Shown one piece after another: positions 35,882-47,998 of a DNA stretch of 64,000 bases; the stretch's first letter is position 1; each line of letters begins with the position of its first letter. Under the pieces are notes generated by a model. It made no database searches. It had not been told where the DNA came from and saw only the letters and a list, made by a program, of their open reading frames with translations. A program made the position numbers and the translations under genes. Source of the stretch: Hofstenia miamia. Lineage: Eukaryota; Xenacoelomorpha; Acoela. The stretch lies in contig SCFE01000086.1 of NCBI GenBank assembly GCA_004352715.1, positions 171,715 to 235,714 of the forward strand, in the 5' to 3' direction.

Positions 35882-36522
35882 AAAACATGGAAGTGGGACA
35901 GATTTTTGTAATCAGCCCTGCCCCGCTCCATAGACTTTGTGCTTTGTCCCATTTCCACTTGTTGACATCTGCCCCATATTGCCCCAAGCCTTATGTTCTA
36001 CAGCCCCCAATTGCGCATTTAAAAAAAATCTTTCTCTAAAAGCTACTTGCGACATCTTATTGCCCCATATTTGTTCGATGACAATTTTCATAGCACTGCA
36101 CCACACTACCACTGCCAAATATTTTTCAAATGCCATCTCTACTACTGCTAATAGGAATTTCAGAACAGTATGTATTACAATTATCATTAATAGCTAAATA
36201 AAAAATTTTAACTCAATAAAACTTGTATTTTATGTAATACATTTATGCAAGGATAATTGCAAGCCTATTGATCACAAATCAGATCAAAACGATCTTGTTG
36301 GTATTATTGAATGGAATCTAATTTTGCTAAGAGTTGAAAATACATGGTAATTGATTTTTCAACATTAAGTAAGGAACTGTGATGTTAGAAAATTACTTTT
36401 AAAATCTCTAAAAGTGGCAGTTCTTTGGTTCAGTTTTTTTCAACTCAAAACGGTTTTTACCCCACTTTTACCCATCGGTACCCACTTTAAGAAAATCTTG
36501 CCCCGTCCCACTTCCAGCTCTG
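35882..36522. mobile_element. hAT-type non-autonomous element, perfect 8-bp TSD
   Basis: TTCTAGTG occurs immediately before (35874-35881) and after (36523-36530) the element. The right end is CCCACTTCCAGCTCTG, whose complement CAGAGCTGGAAGTGGG is a good hAT terminal repeat. The left end AAAACATGGAAGTGGGAC is its diverged mate. Subterminal text is rich in GCCCC, GTCCCA and TGCCCC on both sides. Length is 641 bp with no transposase; short open frames inside (for example 35937-36197) have no domain. Confidence 0.85.
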
Positions 36523-36659
36523 TTCTAGTGGTATTGTCAGATTTAAGATATTTATTTATTTATTCTATTGAGCTATGATCGTATAAATAATAATAGAGGC
36601 CATCAGAAATATCAAAAATTGCATAAGTTATTTAGAGTTAAAATACACTTTGCATGGAA

Positions 36660-36780
36660 TGAAAGCTTAGCCTAACCGTATCCGTCAGTATCCGATAATA
36701 AATATGCGCATGCAGAGCCTCAACCGTGCCGTGCCCGTTCCTTGCCGTGTCGACCCCAAATCTATGGATTATGCAAGCGT
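36660..36780. repeat. CCGTGCC-rich block
   Basis: CCGTGCCGTGCCCG and CCTTGCCGTGTCG near 36721-36756 are locally much more GC-rich than the surroundings. A related phrase, CCCGTGCCGTGCCGTGC, is at about 38380. Could be one end of an older hAT-like element, unproven. Confidence 0.3.
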
Positions 36781-36954
36781 CTGAAACTCACAATTATTTT
36801 TTTTACATTTTCTGTTCATAATATATTAAATGTTAGCTCATGTTTAATAATACAAATGACTCTTAGAAATAGATTTGCAAAGAAATTTCATTGAGGGAAT
36901 TTTTAAAATGCAACAACAATATTCGTATTTTTGTTTTTTCCGTTATGCCATATA

Positions 36955-37711
36955 CAGGGCTTTCAAATCAAATCCAAATTTTCCAATGCTCACAAAAATT
37001 CCAAACTTTCAAATCAAATTTGTAAAATTCTAAAATTCAAATTTCAAATCAAACTTTGGAGGCTAGGGAACAAATTGATATTCAAATTTTGGCAAAATTT
37101 GCACATTAATACTGAAAAATTTCACCGATATTATTTTATTTAAATAAATTTAGAATTACTGTTAATATTGAAAATGAAGACCTATGACAAGCATAATAAT
37201 GGCTCATTCATTTGGCACGTTTGATAAATAAGCAACAGTGAACACATTTTGAAACTTTGTGAGTATCCTGTATGTTGCTTTGTTTTCTTGATTTGCCTGG
37301 ACTATTTAAATTAGTAATTTCAGCATTCTTAAATGTCACAGAGGCATTTTCTACAAATTATGTCACTACACAATAAGTACATTAATCTTAATTTTTTGTT
37401 TAAAAACAACGTACTATGTATGATTAATATATGTTCTACTATATACACTTCACATTGCTACAAAAATATTGGTAAAATCTGTATTATTTGGTTCTTAGCC
37501 AACTTCATTGCTACCTGCATATTAGTGTAATAAATATGCATTTCTTTTGTATCTAAGAATTATTTCTAAAAAATATCAAACTTGAAATGAAATTTTCAAA
37601 CTTTCAAATTTCAAAAAATGCTTTGATTTCAATAATATTAAAATTTTCAAATCAAAGTTTGAAAGGTAATCAAATTTGAAACTTCATTTTCGTCAAACTT
37701 TGAAAGCCTTT
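36955..37711. mobile_element. AT-rich hAT-type MITE, perfect 8-bp TSD
   Basis: GCCATATA is at 36947-36954 and 37712-37719. Left end is CAGGGCTTTCAAATCAAA and the right end, read on the other strand, is AAAGGCTTTCAAAGTTTG, so about 11 of 13 terminal positions match apart from the first base. The interior is dominated by TTTCAAATC and CAAATTT motifs near both ends (subterminal repeats). 757 bp, no transposase; open stretches have no domain. Confidence 0.85.
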
Positions 37712-37719
37712 GCCATATA

Positions 37720-38622
37720 ATTCCTATTCCACTTTTTGCAGAATTTCAAATCACTGCTTACAGATGTATTAGATATTAAGTTTTGCGATTTTTGTCGAAC
37801 TTTAGTACATAACGAATAATTTACTACCTGTAATTTAATGTTTCTAAGTATTTGTCTATGCAGTAGACCCTAAGCGTTTTATAATATATTAGTTATCTTT
37901 ACTAGAAAGTCCGAGCGGTCAAATTTGACCAGTTTACACATCTTAAATGCATTTTTAATGCCTCATGCAATTAGAATTGAAATAGAAAAACAGCTTATTT
38001 TGTTCTTCTGATACTTTTCCTTCATTTGATTTGTTTTTGTTAGTTTTACTTGACAAATGCATGAATTTAAGATATAGAATCATTGGACTTTCTAGTGATA
38101 ATTGTCTATGCATTTAATTAGACTAAGTAAACCTTATATAAAAACATTTTCAAAAATAACGTTTTTTGTTGTTCACTTGAACAACATTAAAATAGTTCGA
38201 TCTGCGAATCTGGCTAATATATTTTCTATATGATCTTTTTTTGTTGATTTATAAGACATAATACACTGGCTTTAATCATTTTATATACTAGAGAAATGTC
38301 CGTTTTAAATTTTAAAAATTCTAAAAACCGCGCTTGTCACGACGTGTAGAAACGTGCGTGCCTAATAATATTGTTGAAAACCCGTGCCGTGCCGTGCTGG
38401 GCCGTGTTTGCAAAAACCAGACAATGTTGCAGCTCTGTGTGCCTCACCCGTACTCGTGGGTATGGGTGGGTGAAATTGGGTATCCGCGAGTAGTACCTGT
38501 ACCCGCATATCACTACCTTTTCACAAGTGCCTCTCATAATGATACCTAGAGGTACATAAAAGGTTGAACTTAAAATTTAATTTATTTTACATGTATCTCA
38601 TTAGGTCTACAAGGTAAAATAC
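37720..38622. other. Intergenic DNA with a GC-rich patch
   Basis: No gene. 38325-38510 is GC-richer, with CCGTGCCGTGCC-type and TACCCG or GGGTAT-type motifs, probably repeat debris related to the block at 36660-36780. Confidence 0.35.
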
Positions 38623-39120
38623 TTAACACTTTAACGACCGTGGGGTAAAAAATTGCCCCATGCAGACATTATAGTGCGAATTACTCAGTGAAATTTTATT
38701 ACATATGTTTCAGATTTTAGGAGAGCTTCAGATATAATGTTTTGCGTCTTTTCACTATTTTTTAATGTGTCACATTTGCAGGAAATTACATTTCAAAACT
38801 CAGTTACGTTAAGTACCACTGGGTAAAAATTTACCCCAGGATAAATTAAGCTAATAAATACGTATTTATAAATTTACTATGTACAATTAAAAATATATGT
38901 ATAAATATTAAAACAGTACAAATATTTTGCTATTCTAATGTGAGAAGCTGTTTGATCTAGAATATTCATTGGAATTTCTATGGATTTGTTCTTCAAAATA
39001 TTAGTTATATATCTTCAATTAATTTCAAAATTAGCAAACCCGAAATAGATGCACCATCGCAGGCAATTGATTTTCTATTTGCTGTCAATAAATGCTATCT
39101 TATTGGTAAGTTTCGAATTT

Positions 39121-39159
<39 letters not shown>

Positions 39160-39653
39160 NNNNNNNNNNNNNNNNNNNNNNNNNNNNNNNNNNNNNNNNN
39201 NNNNNNNNNNNNNNNNNNNNNNNNNNNNNNNNNNNNNNNNNNNNNNNNNNNNNNNNNNNNNNNNNNNNNNNNNNNNNNNNNNNNNNNNNNNNNNNNNNNN
39301 NNNNNNNNNNNNNNNNNNNNNNNNNNNNNNNNNNNNNNNNNNNNNNNNNNNNNNNNNNNNNNNNNNNNNNNNNNNNNNNNNNNNNNNNNNNNNNNNNNNN
39401 NNNNNNNNNNNNNNNNNNNNNNNNNNNNNNNNNNNNNNNNNNNNNNNNNNNNNNNNNNNNNNNNNNNNNNNNNNNNNNNNNNNNNNNNNNNNNNNNNNNN
39501 NNNNNNNNNNNNNNNNNNNNNNNNNNNNNNNNNNNNNNNNNNNNNNNNNNNNNNNNNNNNNNNNNNNNNNNNNNNNNNNNNNNNNNNNNNNNNNNNNNNN
39601 NNNNNNNNNNNNNNNNNNNNNNNNNNNNNNNNNNNNNNNNNNNNNNNNNNNNN
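39160..39653. other. Assembly gap next to (TA)n
   Basis: 494 N, preceded by a (TA)n tract at 39126-39158. Falls inside the piggyBac-like element and probably hides much of its transposase. Confidence 0.9.
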
Positions 39654-39849
39654 ATAACTTCATGATTGTGTCAAGAGCAATGATTATTTTATCTACATTG
39701 CTTTGCAGCATAGACGTACCTGGAGAAAAATAGAGCCTCGTATTGTACAATAATTACATATTCCGGACAATTCTTGCACGGAAATTGCTCCCTTTGGCCT
39801 TTTACAATGTTCAGCAACATACTAGTTATTGTAATATACAATATTTACA

Positions 39850-40325
39850 TTTTATTTCTTACTTTGTATCTAAATTATGCTAATAATGTGACACATAAGC
39901 ATCGAATATTTCTGCATAAACTTGCAAGGACTATATATACAGGGTGGTCCATAATCATGGGATACATTCTAAATGTTATTTGCCGGATTATATAAACGAC
40001 ACAGAGTATTAAATTTATTTATTACATAGCTGATAAACAGGAGCTTTTCTTATTATCTAAGATCTGAGTATAACACCAAGTTTTATTACTTTCAGGCATT
40101 TACTTTGGTGACCCTCATAATGTCATGAACTCCCAAAGAAATTGCATATGTAGTCGAAGAATATTTCACAAGCTACAGGTGTTGGAGTAGTCAAAGTGCT
40201 CAAATTGTGCATAAAAGGTCTTTGCACTGTGAGAGGGTCACATTTTATTTCTTACTTTTGTATCTAAATGATGCTAATAATGTGACACACAAGCATCGAA
40301 TATTTCTGCACAACTTGCAAGGACT
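39850..40325. repeat. Internal duplication split by a second insertion
   Basis: About 85 bases at 39850-39933 (ATTTTATTTCTTACTT to GCAAGGACTA) recur at 40229-40325 with few changes. Between the copies, TATACAGGGTGGTCCATAAT at about 39936 resembles a Tc1/mariner-type terminus, and 40140-40225 can be read VVEEYFTSYRCW, vaguely like the N-terminus of a related transposase. The insertion idea is tentative. Confidence 0.45.
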
Positions 40326-40800
40326 ATTCTTGTTGTCCCCCCTGGCACTAGAAACATCAGGGCTAGAAGCAGAGCACATTGCCATGTCTGCCCCAGAAGT
40401 GAGGATTAAAAAACCCGATAATTCGGCGGAAAATTCAGCTAGAGTTATTGAACTATTATTCTAAAATTGTTTCTAATATTTGTTAGTCTTTCTTACGAAA
40501 CAAAGCTATATTTATAAATTGAATCGATATAAATATCTATGTAATTACTTAAGTTGTATTCTTCTATGTGCTTTTGTTTGCTATTTAGAAAATATATTTA
40601 ATACTTTTTTCATTTAAAGAAGCAAAAATACTATTTAACGATATTAGGGTAAAAAGTTACCCCAGTGGTAGTAAACGTAATTTTTTCTCTTGGTCGTTAG
40701 TAGGTTAAAAGAAATTTTGTGTGGCATCACTACAAATTATCTCTCTGATTTGGATAATTCCCGATTCGCATAAAAAAAATTTCCACTACAATTGCACTGA

Positions 40801-41640
40801 TTGAAATCTTCGATATTGTAATGCGCTTAGTAGGTGACGGCAAATCTGTGCTGCTGCAATTTTTCGATTTTAGTAAAGCATTCTTTTATACTTACCTCAT
40901 GATCTTTTACTGAATGAAATTGTTGACTTAAATTTCGCTTTTGGATTCATAAAATGTTGTTGAACTACCAAACTCATCGATATATCTTTATTAAGAATGT
41001 ACAAAAAAGAGCAAATGCTACCTGATTGCAAGAGGAATTCGACAAGGATCGCATTTGGGACCAAAACTATTACTTGCTTTTGCTGCAGATCTGCAAGCTT
41101 TTCATTGCGAAAATACATTCGTTAAATACGCTGGTAATTTGACACTCATAACTCCAATGAAAAATACACTTATTACACCCGACTTGAAACATGTACAAGA
41201 ATGATCATTAAAAAATAAAAAAAAAATATTTTGGAAGCAAGACATACCCTCTTCCTGAACACCTGGAAATTGTATCAAAATACTAATTGTTTAGATTGAT
41301 TATTAATTGAAACTAAAGTGGAATGAACACATGAATAGTATTTGTCTCAAGATCTCAAAACAACTGTACTACTTGAGAATAATTTGATTTTGGTTTTGGA
41401 TAAATTTATTTATGAAGTCTTCCAATTTGCTGTACTCAGTATTTTTATTATGCTGCTGTGGTATTTATACAATTGCCTGAAAAATTTAACCAAAAGAATT
41501 CAGCCTGATTGCAACCCTGGCTTAGAAATTATTGACCAGCCTAGCATTATTCAATTGAAATACATCAAGCAATACAACTATCCCAAACATGTCTAGAAGC
41601 AGATTATCTCTCAAACAGAAAAATTCCAGCTAAATTACAT
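40801..41640 (+). pseudogene. LINE reverse transcriptase remnant with destroyed YADD
   Basis: Plus-strand translation with frameshifts gives motif A FFDFSKAF (about 40857-40883), LNEIVDLNFAFGFIKWLLNY, RGIRQGSHLGPKLL (about 41030-41071; the G-x-P-Q-G-S-x-L-G-P box) and VKYAGNLTLI (about 41120). There the YADD catalytic box has become YAGN, so both aspartates are lost. KWNEHMNSICLKISKQLYYL (about 41320-41380) is the conserved thumb segment. An isolated RT fragment; ORF1, EEP and tail are not seen. Confidence 0.7.
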
Positions 41641-42716
41641 TTTTCTCGAAAACCATTATACTCACATGCATAGTTCCCAATTTTTTTATTTTCGGTGCTA
41701 AGTATTTTAACAATTATTTAGTGTAGAATTTAATATGACAACTTATTGTTTAAAATTTCTAACATACATGTACGTTTCTATTATTATAATCTTTATTCAA
41801 CTTGCTGTCGTCAAGTAGATGTAGAAGTTTCGGCTTACTTATTTTTTTGACATTTTTCTTATTTAAGTATGTTTGCCATGACGCCTACATTATTTATAAT
41901 TTTAATGAGAGAACCCCCTCTCCCCCCACTCTAGACAATGAAATTATTAAGTTTTCATACTGAGCTATTTTTGATTACTTTATGTACAATTGTAGCATAT
42001 AAAGATCTTTCCAAAGTGTAAATTACAAAACTATTTCTCTTGGCAAACATTTAGACTGAGGAGATTTTTGTAATTACAAGTATGCAACAAGCAGACTTTT
42101 TGACATAATTTCTTCTCCTTTGCTCAGGTAAGCTTAGCTCTTTTTTGACACGATTTGGTTTGAGTACTTTCGTCAGACCCGATATTTCACAGTAAATGAA
42201 TCTTTTGTTAATAAACAGTTTCGTATTTATCTATACATTTTTCTAATAACATTGAACTTTTCTGTGTTGCTTTTTGCTATCAAATATTAAATATAAATAT
42301 TTTCAAAACATTTAAATTGTCCATAATGTTGTTGAAATGTGATGCTTTGAATTGCTTCATTAAACATTAATTTCCGTTAGTGGACAAAGCAAATAATAAA
42401 TGCTAAGTCGATGTCTGCTACACCGCCGTTCTTTAATCTATAGTTTCCATATATTAGAACATTTTATGTACTAAACTATTGACAATTTATGCTACTCGCA
42501 TTTTTGTGCACAATCCATGTCGGCGCTATTCCCATTTCTTGCTAAATATACACCTGCATGCAACAAGGGAATATATTTAGAATAGTCATAAATTTAGTAA
42601 AAATCATGTCTTTAGGCGTTTATGCGCATTAATTTTAAAATAAGGTGTATAAATTACCGGTATTCATTTAGGACATACAATACAGCATAATTACATTATA
42701 TGATTTAGTACAAATA
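41641..42716. other. Intergenic AT-rich DNA
   Basis: No gene recognised on either strand. Confidence 0.45.
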
Positions 42717-45108
42717 TATAATAATAATAATAATAAATGTATATTCTTATAAAACGCATAACTTTTTATACAAAAAACTCAAATGCGCTATTTACAATGC
42801 TAAACAATAATCGAATTAAATTGCTCTCTAAATAAATAATGCTTTAGTTTCTTCTTAAAGACTTCAACGCTAGTGATGATCTTAATTTCATTAGGCACCA
42901 TATTAAATAGGAATGGACCGCAGATGGAAAATGCATGATCTGACAATACTTTATTTGTTCTAGGTATAACAAGTAGATTGTCAGAAGATGATCGTGTCCT
43001 GGAATTTGATGTCTCTAAAAGTTCACTGAGGTAGGATGGTCCCATGCCATGTAAGCACTTCCAAACTATTAGACATATTTTATATCTAATTCTGAATTTA
43101 ACTTTCAACGAGTGTAGTTCAACTAATGCCGGTGTAATAGCTTCATGATAACCCAAATTGAATATTAGAAGAGTTTCCTAATATTTCTAAGAACATAATT
43201 TGTCGAGGTGATAATTGAGTTTACCTGTGGTCTCATTGAAAGATTTTTATCAAAAATACAGCCAAGGTTTCTAATGGGGGGTTAAAATTTTCTTTGAATC
43301 AATACTATCATGCTCCTTCAATCCAAAACACAACACTTTTGTTTTATCCTCATTGAGTAACTGAAATGCAGAGTTCATTTTGAGTGATAATTGTGATGTG
43401 ATGTTCTTGATTGATTGGAGTGCTAAGTTCAGATCCTCCCGTGCACACGAAATATATATCTGAGTGTCATCTGCAAACATGTAGTGGGATATCCCTTTCT
43501 CAGAGAGAAAAAAACTAATGAAAGAATTGTAGACTATAAATAATATAGGGCCAAGTACTGAGCCCTGAGGTACCCCGCATGAGATAAGTTCTGTACTAGA
43601 GCATTCATTTCCAACTTGAACATATTGTCTCCGATTGAATAAGTATGTTTTAAACCAGTTAAGTACTGAACCATTCTTTCCAATTTTTTGGGGTATCCTT
43701 AACAATAGTACATGACTAATAGTGTCTTTAACAGCTGTCTGGTCTAATAAAGACAAGACGATACAGTCACCGCGGTCAAGTGTGAGAAGAATGTAAATTT
43801 TTACCGGAAGAAGAGCAGATTCCACAGATCGGCTAGCCCTGTAGCCAGATTGGTATTTTGGTAGCAATCTATTTGATCTAAAAATGGAATGAATTGTTTC
43901 GCTGCAGATTTTTCAATTAGTTTAGAAAGAAATTATAGGTTCGCTACTGGTCGATAGTTAGAGTGCTGACTTGCGTCGAAGGGCTTTTTCTTCAATATAG
44001 GTCGGATTAGGGATGTCTTCAAACAATCAGGGAAAGTAATTAACGATAGATTAACCAAATGAGTTAAATAAGGGAGTATTCCATTAAGAACTTCTTCATG
44101 CTTCAATATATTTGTCAATATAGGATCAAGTTCACATGTTGTATTACGCATAGACATAAGAGTTTCACGTACCTCTAGTGTTGATAACGTTTTAAATTGG
44201 GACATGGTTTCTGTTGACGTGGGATATGATCTTATAACATCATCCACTATCCCAGAAGAGCTCATTTGAAAGCTGCGATATATATTTGTTATTTTTCCTA
44301 GGAAATAAGCCTGGAAGGAATGTGATTGGGCATTTGGTTGACTATCTCAGTCTTCTTGGTATTAAGCTCAGATACCCACTTAAACAATTTCTTTGAATCA
44401 TTGGATGTCTCTAAAAATCTCCTTGAGTAGTAATTTAATTGTTTCCTTTTACATAATTGCACTAATTTTTTTCGAAGCTCTTTGAAAGATGCTAGAGAAC
44501 GCGGAGTTTGGCTGCGCATATGAAAACGTTCCGCCCTTCGCCGTTGTGCACGTAGTTGTTTTACTTCTCCATATCACTTAGAGCAGAATTATAATTCATT
44601 GTCATATTATTTGATGAAAAATTGTGGTTAAGTAAGTTATCTAGCCGTGTACTTATATCATTAGAGAAATCGGATAAATTTAATTGAAACCATTTTCTTC
44701 TCCGAATGATGACCTTGATTCCACTTTGTTTAACTTGAGAAAGGCCAAAGAAGACTGGGATATTATCAGGAAAGTCGTACGAATTATCTACAAAAATGTT
44801 CTTAATAATGTTGTCTTCATCTTTAGTGATGAGAAGGTCTATAATATTTCTTTGAATATGCGTACAGACTTTACATGTTGTGTCAATAAATGATTGTCTA
44901 GACACTCGATAAATTTACTTGTTAATTGATTCTCTGGACTATTCATATGCACATTAAAATCCCCTAACATGAGTATAGAATGATTTATAAGAAATGTTTC
45001 ATCAAGGTAATTCTCAAATTCTTCAATAAATCCCATTGTACACTGAGGGCGATAAAGTAGGAAGAAGTCAATAGTCTGATTGAAGAATTCCAATGTCATT
45101 AAGAATTT
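42717..45108 (-). mobile_element. L2/CR1-type LINE, 5'-truncated, ends in TTA repeats
   Basis: On the minus strand: EEP endonuclease with LMLGDFNVHM (about 45000) and NIIDLLIT (about 44835), linker (44519-44298), RT N-terminus with SNYRPVANL (about 43940), RT palm (43867-43271), C-terminal KCLHGMGPSYLSELL (about 43060) and a (TTA)n tail at 42717-42738. The C-terminal block with SDHAFSICGPFLFN and the FADDTQIY motif are characteristic of L2/CR1/Daphne-like LINEs. Six to seven frame breaks; inactive. Confidence 0.85.
42800..45099 (-). pseudogene. L2-type LINE polyprotein remnant (EEP plus RT)
   Basis: Pieces in order: 45099-44839 (EEP, YRPQ then LGDFNVH), 44905-44561 (EEP C-terminal with LDLLIT-like box), 44519-44298, 44265-43933 (RT fingers), 43867-43271 (SGYRASRS, degraded motif A LLDQTAVKDTISH, CGVPQGSVLGPILFIVY, intact FADDTQIY) and 43156-42800 (C-terminus). 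The GDFN endonuclease box and FADD are preserved, while motif A has lost its usual AAFDT. Confidence 0.8.
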
Positions 45109-45155
45109 CGGTCATACCGAAAATTTAAACTTTCACTTATCGAGAGTTATAATTC

Positions 45156-45159
45156 ATAT

Positions 45160-45206
<47 letters not shown>
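45156..45206. repeat. (TA)n microsatellite
   Basis: TA repeat with a single AA interruption near 45173. Lies between the LINE and the hAT remnant. Confidence 0.9.
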
Positions 45207-45210
<4 letters not shown>

Positions 45211-45539
45211 TCCAAAAATGTAGTAAACATTGCCGCGTATTTCCTACATGTAATCGACTGGTGACTGAGTGAGTGTCCATGTTTATTTTTAAGGCGAACC
45301 AGTTTTGACCCAAAAATTACGATTTTTTGACCGAATGATTGTTCAATTTTGACTTTAGTGTAAAAACTGGGGTCTACGAGTCTTCAGTGAAAATCAATTT
45401 TATTTATCGTTATTTATCAGAACAGTAGTTAAATTGAAAGAAAATGAATTTCTCCAAATTTTCAGTAAGAAAGTTTGCTATCTTTGCACACAATTTTTTT
45501 CAGAAGAGATTGGCTTCTTTCAACTTAAAAAGTTATAGA

Positions 45540-46200
45540 TGTCTACGATTGTAATTTTGCAAATATGGCTGGACTGATATCTGGAATAGTACAATTGACT
45601 ATATTCAGTAAATCGAATTGCTCAATTCTCCATTGGATATAATCCTGAAGTGCCTTCAATTCAAAGCACTGCAAGTCGTTGTATGCTTGGTTCATGGAAT
45701 ATTTGCGGGATTCTACTTTGTCAATTTGTTCCAAAAGATCAGTATAAAACAGGGTAGTCTCCGCTAATTCAATTTTAGGACTGTTTTGGCATGATCTATA
45801 AATTCCTATCATCTGGCAACGGCAGTACTATACATTTGATTTCTGCTAAATTATGGGCGCAGTATCCGATGGCAGCTGTCAGCCATATACACCATTTTGT
45901 AATCATTGGACATGCAGACTACCAACTTCATGAAACAAATGGCTGCAGGAGGTGATTCTTTCCGTCACAACGTTTAAAGTGGCCACCACTTTATAAACGT
46001 TCTTGTATTTGCTGCTGATATTCTCAGTACAATTATGAAGCAGATGCGAAATGCATGTCACATGAAAAATTCTCGAGTAAAAGAATTAAAGACATTTAAA
46101 AGCAGCTACCATATATGCAGCAGCGTCAGAGAGTAGCAAATAAATATTTCTTTGCTAGAACACTAGCACACTAGAACAGCGATTACTCCTTGAGAATACA
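45540..46200 (-). pseudogene. hAT-superfamily (DUF659-like) transposase remnant
   Basis: Minus-strand translation, with stops, gives YLLLSDAAAYMVAAFKCL, then FHVTCISHLLHNCTENI (about 46060-46010), SKYKNVYKVVATLN, and after frame changes the open piece 45812-45543 (KIELAETTLFYTDLLEQIDKVE). The order SDaa-Y-M, hVTC-x-aH-x-LH, and a following helical region is that of the RNase H-like core of hAT transposases with a DUF659 domain. Several stops; inactive. No terminal repeats were identified. Confidence 0.65.
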
Positions 46201-46638
46201 TTTCGCATGATGGTTTAAAAGGCGAAAATTATTGAATGGAAATAAAATTTCTACTAATAGCAAATTCAATGAGATTATTAACATAACTGGAAGTATATGT
46301 ACCTGCTAGTGTTTTGCTGAGTGACGAATGAAGCAAACAAAAAAGCTTATAGGACCTATTGACATATTGTCGCGTTTCTAGTGTTAATTATTTTCAAGCC
46401 GTCACTAATATGCTGACAACCAAATGCATGATTTAGCGGGCAATCTAGCTTTACATACAGACTCTGGAGCTGCAGTATCAGCCTCCAAGAATGTTAAGAT
46501 ACTCGAAACCATTGATTTCGGATTAATTGACTACCAGGAGGACTTCCTGTCTATAACACAAATTTCCTTTTTCTGTGCAACTTGTTCTACTTTGTGGCGG
46601 GCTTGTCTCATTACAAATTTCTTTTCGTGACGGACTGN

Positions 46639-47015
46639 TTTTCGGAAAACAGACAGACTTAGATATTAAAAAAATCGTTAATACCCCTTAAACTCCGAAA
46701 ACCGGTCATTTGTGACCCAGACTAAGCATTTCATGCATGCGTTTGTGTAGTTATATTTATGCAGTAATATACTTTATATTGAGCATGTATTTAACAGTTT
46801 AATCGTTTCAGTTAAAAATTAATGGCAAGAGAAGCAGCAAAACGGGCTCTTAATCAAATTATGTGGGCCATTGCATCAGATAGCAGTAGCAGTGTTTATT
46901 AAATAGGAACCTGAATGCCTGTATAAATTTCACTGTAATAAATGCTACACAAATACTGGTCATTTATGACCGGATTAGGAATTAAAGGGTGTATTAAATT
47001 TTCGGAGTTCTAATG
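46639..47015. mobile_element. piggyBac-like MITE, copy 1 (left end lost)
   Basis: 377 bases that match 48133-48509 without any difference I can see. The right end TTCGGAGTTCTAATG is followed by TTAA (47016-47019). An internal TTAAACTCCGAAAACCGGTC at about 46688 has the same end sequence, so a nested shorter version may be present. The left end abuts an isolated N at 46638. Confidence 0.75.
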
Positions 47016-47019
47016 TTAA

Positions 47020-47994
47020 TGTTTTCTTTCAAATTCATAAAGAGTTTTTAGAGTTTATAGAATCGCACTTTCATAGCCANTATATATATATATATATATA
47101 TCCAAAGCTGAACATCGTTTGGTTCTAGCAGACCAATACAACTATGAAACCTCAAACAAATACAATATCTGGCGAAAAATATAAGTGTTGAGAGTGTTTT
47201 TTTATATTTTTTATTTGTAAGTATGTGTGTTTGTGCACTTTTAAGTGTGAATTTTTACCCTTATTAATTGTAAATTAGCTACATTTGTTTTGTACCTATT
47301 TTACTTTAACTGTATATACATTTGAAATAATTGTAGTTGTGAACTATTTACATTTGTAAATTTATACCGCATATAATCTATGTGCATTCAGAAAAACAAA
47401 TGAATAAATGCTATTGATATACCCGCGCGAATGTTGTTGCAGTTTGTGTACAGTTTTTAAGAACCGTGCGGATGTGGGATGTGGATTGGCTAAATATTTG
47501 GTTTTAGGTCTGATTTTTCATAGCCTTTCATCAATACATTAAAATTTCAGAAGGTATTGGGCAGGGGCCTATAACTAGAATGCAACTTTAATTCATTGTA
47601 TGAATTCCAAAATTATATATACAGATAAGGTCGAAAGTCTTGCAACATGGGAAACTATTTTCATAAACTTGTATAGCGATTATTTGCACTAAATTTATTT
47701 GAAACCTGATTTGCCCTGGATAATTTCAAATTCCAGCAAAATTCTTCCACCATACACTGCTTTCACCTGTCTTAATTCACCTTAGGATAATTTGTGTCTC
47801 GGCAAAAAGTATTGCAACAAGTTACATAAATTGCCTTAAAGCCTTTCTACAAGGATGCGGCAAATTTGATTTTTTGGATTTCGATCGATTTGTTTAATAA
47901 TTAATCCATTCATAAATTCGATTTTTCACAATTCTTTGTACAGAATTGCGTGCAAAACATGGGGTGAATTAAGCATTGCTTAAAACAGTGTTTT
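47020..47994. other. Intergenic with (TA)n and a mariner-like phrase
   Basis: No gene. (TA)n at 47081-47101 begins right after an isolated N (47080). AAGGTCGAAAGTCTTGCAAC at about 47628 and the similar AAAAAGTATTGCAAC at about 47805 resemble Tc1/mariner terminal text but do not form a clean inverted pair. Confidence 0.35.
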
Positions 47995-47998
47995 TTAA

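Larger units (their letters stand above)
38627..40704 (+). mobile_element. piggyBac-like element (TTAA), decayed
   Basis: Flanked by TTAA at 38623-38626 and 40705-40708. Ends are CACTTTAACGACC on the left and, on the other strand at the right, CCTACTAACGACC. Subterminal inverted blocks built on TACCACTGGGGTAA and GGGGTAAAAAATTGCCCC occur at about 38640-38660, 38815-38840 and 40645-40670; such hairpins are usual in piggyBac-family elements. Interior frames (39774-39995 and 40207-40464, plus strand) both read NNVTHKHRIFLH, and the first has LWPFTMFSNILVIVIYNIYI, which resembles the WPL-x-x-FYN-x-L-x-I-A end of piggyBac transposases. A 494-base gap (39160-39653) sits inside. Inactive. Confidence 0.6.
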
